Positions 28,992 through 32,943 of a stretch of 32,943 nt of DNA are shown here, piece by piece. The notes below the pieces were generated by a model. It was not told the origin of the DNA and made no database searches. It saw only the letters and a list, made by a program, of their open reading frames with translations. A program made the position numbers and the translations under genes. Location: contig LJHD01000283.1 of the NCBI GenBank assembly GCA_001983475.1, forward strand, positions 1 through 32,943, read 5' to 3'. The stretch is from Candidatus Epulonipiscium fishelsonii (lineage in GTDB: Bacteria > Bacillota > Clostridia > Lachnospirales > Cellulosilyticaceae). Position 1 is the stretch's first letter. Every line of letters starts with the position of its first letter.

Positions 28992-30383
28992 TTATAGATT
29001 TGGTTGATTATCTATTTCTTCATCACTTTTTTTTAAATTTCTTTTAAACCCTTCATTATAAAAATAATATATTTTTGTACCTTTTTTTGTTTCATATCGA
29101 ATTGCTAAATTTCCATCAATATTAAACTTTTGTATTATTTTTGGTACTGATGTTTTATATTTATTTCCCAACGTCTTAATAAAACTATATCGCATTATAT
29201 GGTAAAATTTATTTAATACACTTACATCTTTGGCCAATCTATAATAATTATATAGACCTTTTATTTCAGCATTATATCTTTTAAATATCGCTAAATCATC
29301 ATTATCTTTTAGATAGGTCCTATGGCAAGAAACCCATTCTTCTTTCCCATTTTTCATTACAATTTTTAAAGCATTATATTCTTTTAATTTTTTTATCCAA
29401 ATTTCTTGTGGAACTCTTAAAACAACACTTTTTTGTAATTTTTTATTGTCCATTTTATACAATGCAGCTTTTGACGAATTTTCTACACTAATATTATATC
29501 CTAAAAATCTAACTTTATTTTCAGCATAAGTAATAAAAGTTTTTTCTTCTGATAGTTCTAGTTTAAGATTATTTTCTAAATATATTTTTAAATTGCTTTT
29601 AATTGCTTTAGCATCTTCTTTGCTTCCTATAATACCTATCAAAAAGCTATTTGCATATCTAGTATAACTTATTCGTTGCTCTAGGTTTACTTTATTAATA
29701 TATTCTTCCACATATTTATCAAATTCATTTAAATAAATGTTAGCTAATATAGAACTAATTATTCCGCCTTTTGGACTTCCAGAATAAGTTTTATTAAATA
29801 CCCAATCTTCTAAATATCCTGCTTTTATAAATTTCCAAATAAGATTTATAAATTTTTCATCTTTAATAGTTTTTCTCAGAATATTTATTAGTATATGATG
29901 GTCCAGATTATAAAATTTAATATTACCATCTAAATACCACTTTACTCCATTGTAATTTGAAATTTGTTGTAATGCTGTATGACAAGTTCTTTTCACTCTA
30001 AAGCTATGAGAACTATTTGAAAACTTTCTTTCATATATTGCTTCTAATAAACTTCTTATTATTTCTTGTATCAATCTGTCCTCTAGTAAATATATTCCAG
30101 ATGATTTTTTCACTAAACTTGGTTGATAACTTTCAGCTCTCATCTTTTCAATCAAGTTTTCAATCGCAACATCTATATCTTCTGCTGCATTGCCTTCTTT
30201 ATTAAGTTTATATGCCATATAATAGAATTCTTTATTGTAAAAATTTCTATATAATCTTTCATAATGATAATTTTCTTTTAATGCTTCTTTTTCCAGACTG
30301 TCTAATACTGCCTTTGGAGTTCTAATGTGCCTCACGCACCTTCCTAATTTTGTATTGACTGATAGACTATTCCCCTTCGCCAT
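28992..30383 (-). CDS. Degenerate group II intron RT/maturase
   Basis: Homologous to the intron 1 protein; GNIKFYNLDHH, SGSPKGGIISSILANIYLNEFD, YTRYANSF; X domain CHRTYLKDNDDLAIFKRYNAEIKGLYNYYRLA. Real start probably GTG inside the ORF. Confidence 0.92.
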   Translation of the reverse strand: MAKGNSLSVNTKLGRCVRHIRTPKAVLDSLEKEALKENYHYERLYRNFYNKEFYYMAYKLNKEGNAAEDIDVAIENLIEKMRAESYQPSLVKKSSGIYLLEDRLIQEIIRSLLEAIYERKFSNSSHSFRVKRTCHTALQQISNYNGVKWYLDGNIKFYNLDHHILINILRKTIKDEKFINLIWKFIKAGYLEDWVFNKTYSGSPKGGIISSILANIYLNEFDKYVEEYINKVNLEQRISYTRYANSFLIGIIGSKEDAKAIKSNLKIYLENNLKLELSEEKTFITYAENKVRFLGYNISVENSSKAALYKMDNKKLQKSVVLRVPQEIWIKKLKEYNALKIVMKNGKEEWVSCHRTYLKDNDDLAIFKRYNAEIKGLYNYYRLAKDVSVLNKFYHIMRYSFIKTLGNKYKTSVPKIIQKFNIDGNLAIRYETKKGTKIYYFYNEGFKRNLKKSDEEIDNQPNL

Positions 30384-30647
30384 GTACCAAGTTTTCCTTG
30401 GCTCGGACTACTATGGGAATTCCGTTACCATATCACCCTTCATTTCTCTCAACATATATAAAGAAATTACCCAATTTGTATCAGAAATATATCTATAATA
30501 GAATGTGTGACTTAGGCAATCACAGTTTAGTATAAAATAACTTGCTATTCATTGTAATGTCGGATAGAACTTTCAACCTTTTCTGCTATTGCAGCTAGAC
30601 GTTTTGTGACACTAATTAGCTTGGTTATCTAATTTTATATAATCTCA

Positions 30648-30653
30648 AATATG
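30648..30653 (-). other. Candidate EBS1 of intron 2
   Basis: CATATT in the loop of a TATAATCT/AGATTATA stem, complementary to the pgi exon end AATATG. Confidence 0.75.
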
Positions 30654-30980
30654 TTATAGATTATATACAAAACGTGTATCGTTTCAATGGCTTTCGATAC
30701 AAGGAAACTTAACCTTCTTCAGTCTATTCTTCACGCAGTTTAGCATTTATCCTCGTTTACAATTTTTACCTTGCCATTCAGTCGTGACTTTACCATTAAT
30801 CAACTTATGACTTTATAACCATGCTACACTCCCCCATTCTTTTCAGTTTGGGATAAGGTTATTGGTAACAAGAGCATTACTTCTAGTGTCTCTCTCTTGA
30901 GGTGTTGCAATTCACCTATTTATTTTTATACCACGATAAACTTTAACAAATTATGCTACAAGCTTATCTGACTGTCGCAC

Positions 30981-32258
30981 CATATTGCGTTTATATTCTT
31001 CAACTCCTGGTTGATCAAATGGGTTTACTCTTAGAAGATATCCACTTATACCACAAGCTTTTTCAAAGAAATAAACTAATTTTCCAAAAGTAAATGCATC
31101 TAGTTGTTCTATATTTATTACGATATTTGGTACCCCACCATCAACATGAGCTAATAAAGTTCCTTCAAAGGCTTTTTTATTTACAAAGTCCATTGTTTTT
31201 CCAGCAAGATAATTTAATCCATCTAAATCATTTTCTGCTGCTTCAAGAGTACGTTCGAATTTGGGTTTTTTAACATTTAAAATTGTTTCAAATATAAAAC
31301 GTCCACCATCTTGAATATATTGTCCAATTGAATGTAAATCTGTTGAAAAATTGGCTGAAGCTGGGAAAATTCCTTTTTTATCTTTTCCTTCACTTTCCGC
31401 ATAAAGTTGTTTCCACCATTCTGCGAAATATTGCAAACAAGGTTCATAGTTAACTATGATTTCAGTATTTTTGTTTTTAGCTAATAGTATATTTCTTATG
31501 ATAGCATATTTATAAGCTGGATTTTCACAAACATCGTCTGTACCATATTCTGTACGACCTTCAGCTGCACCTGCCATTAACTCATCAATGTTAATTCCTG
31601 CAGCTGCAATTGGTAAAAGACCAACAGCTGTAAGAACAGAGAAACGACCACCAACATCATCAGGAATAATAAAAGTTTCATATCCTTCATTTTTTGCCAT
31701 AGTTAATAAAGCACCTCTTGCTTTATCAGTAGTAGCAAATATACGATTTTTTGCTTCTTCTTTACCATATTTGTCTTCAAGATATTTTTTAAACACTCTA
31801 AAAGCAATAGCTGGCTCAGTAGTAGTTCCTGATTTTGAAATTACATTTACACTTATATCTTTGCCTTTACATACATCTAATAGGTTTTCCATATAAGTGC
31901 TTGAAATATTGTTTCCAACAAAATATATTTCTGGTGTTTTTCTTTGCTCCTTTGTCAAGGAATTATAAAATTGATGTGTTAAAGCTTCTATACAAGCTCT
32001 TGCTCCAAGGTATGATCCACCTATTCCTATAACAATCAGCACATCACTGTTTTGTTGTATTTTTTCAGCTGCTTTTTTTATTCTATAAAACTCTTCTTTG
32101 TCATAATTTACTGGTAAATCAATCCATCCCAAGAAGTCTGAACCTGCACCTGTTTTTTCATTTAACATTTGATGTGCTAACTTTACTGAAGGTATGATAT
32201 TTTGGATCTCTTTGCAACCAACACCTGCATTTGAAAAATCAATTCCTATATTGCTCAT
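30981..32258 (-). CDS. pgi: Glucose-6-phosphate isomerase, exon 1
   Basis: [12 protein letters not shown]...[17 protein letters not shown]...[14 protein letters not shown]...GVEEYKRNM, then the intron boundary; start refined to 32258 after AGGTGAGG. Confidence 0.96.
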
Positions 32259-32329
32259 TTTTTCTAAACACCTCACCTTTTAATTTAAGACAATAAGCTT
32301 CTTGCTTACTGTTTAGAACAAATAAATTA

Positions 32330-32941
32330 TTATTTATCTGCACTACGGAAGTATTTTACCATTATTTTGAAAATGATGTCAACCCGCTTTTCAACTTCTA
32401 TTTTTCCATCAACAGCAAATATAGGGTCTTGATTTTGTTTTATCAATAGTTTATAGCCTTCTTGAACTTTTTTATGAAATTCTTTTTGTTCAAAATCAAA
32501 TCTGTTAGTATCCTTTGCACCCCTCTTTCTTTCAAGACACACTTCTATAGGAGTATCTATAAAGATATTTATATCTGGATATACATCACATACAAAATTA
32601 TTTAAATTACGTACCTCTTTCATCCCTAAACCTCTAGCATATCCTTGATATACAATGGAGCTTAAAAAAAATCTATCACAAAGGACAATATATCCTTGTT
32701 TAAGATATGGAATAACATTGCTTAAAATATTTTCTCTTCTTGCTGCAAGATATAATAGCAATTCTGTTTTAGGGTCAATATTATAATCCATTATAGTGTT
32801 TCTTATAGCTTCAGCAGAAGGAAGCCCTCCTGGTTCTCTTGTTAAAATTACTTTATAGTTATTATTTTCCAACTTTTTTTTCAGTTTAGTTATAGTAAGA
32901 GATTTTCCCGATCCATCAAGTCCTTCTAAAGCAATAAACAA
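32330..32941 (-). CDS. tmk: dTMP kinase
   Basis: MFIALEGLDGSGKSLTITKL, LTREPGG, DRFFLSSIVYQGYARGLG. Confidence 0.95.
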   Translation of the reverse strand: MFIALEGLDGSGKSLTITKLKKKLENNNYKVILTREPGGLPSAEAIRNTIMDYNIDPKTELLLYLAARRENILSNVIPYLKQGYIVLCDRFFLSSIVYQGYARGLGMKEVRNLNNFVCDVYPDINIFIDTPIEVCLERKRGAKDTNRFDFEQKEFHKKVQEGYKLLIKQNQDPIFAVDGKIEVEKRVDIIFKIMVKYFRSADK

Positions 32942-32943
32942 TC

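Larger units (their letters stand above)
28652..30980 (-). mobile_element. Group II intron 2, LtrB-like, inserted in pgi (2329 nt)
   Basis: 5' GTGCGACAGTCAGATAAGCTT; domain V; 3' TTATCCTAC; homologous to intron 1 at RNA and protein level; excision restores pgi. Confidence 0.96.

Noticed and set aside
1-32943. CRISPR array, tRNA or rRNA genes
   Set aside because: No regularly spaced direct repeats and no tRNA or rRNA signatures were recognised by eye; a tRNAscan/Infernal run was not possible.

Overview
AT-rich window from a low-GC, probably spore-forming Clostridia/Lachnospirales-like bacterium (lineage inferred from gene content only). The minus strand carries a type II fatty-acid synthesis operon: fabH-acpP-fabK-fabD-fabG-fabF-accB-fabZ-accC-accDA, with accD and accA fused in one ORF. 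It also carries cvpA, a DUF5711-like gene, glgA, a LysM protein with an MPN/JAMM-like domain, pgi and tmk. The plus strand carries corA, an MCP gene, a yyaC-like spore protease and an orphan PTS EIIA-Man gene. The main discovery is two related LtrB-like group II introns that split essential metabolic genes. One is in fabK (8644..11000) and one is at the extreme 3' end of pgi (28652..30980). In silico removal restores both proteins exactly in frame. Each intron has a domain V, GTGCG...AY ends and an EBS1 loop complementary to its own exon. Both encoded proteins have lost catalytic RT residues (YADD to YADT; YADD to YANS plus GDIK to GNIK). The HNH endonuclease region is decayed in both, while the maturase X domain looks kept. 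This suggests immobilised, maturase-only introns that the host must splice. The intergenic space holds IS200/IS605 fossils (tnpA/tnpB remnants and solo right ends), dispersed terminator-like repeats and a diverged tandem duplication.
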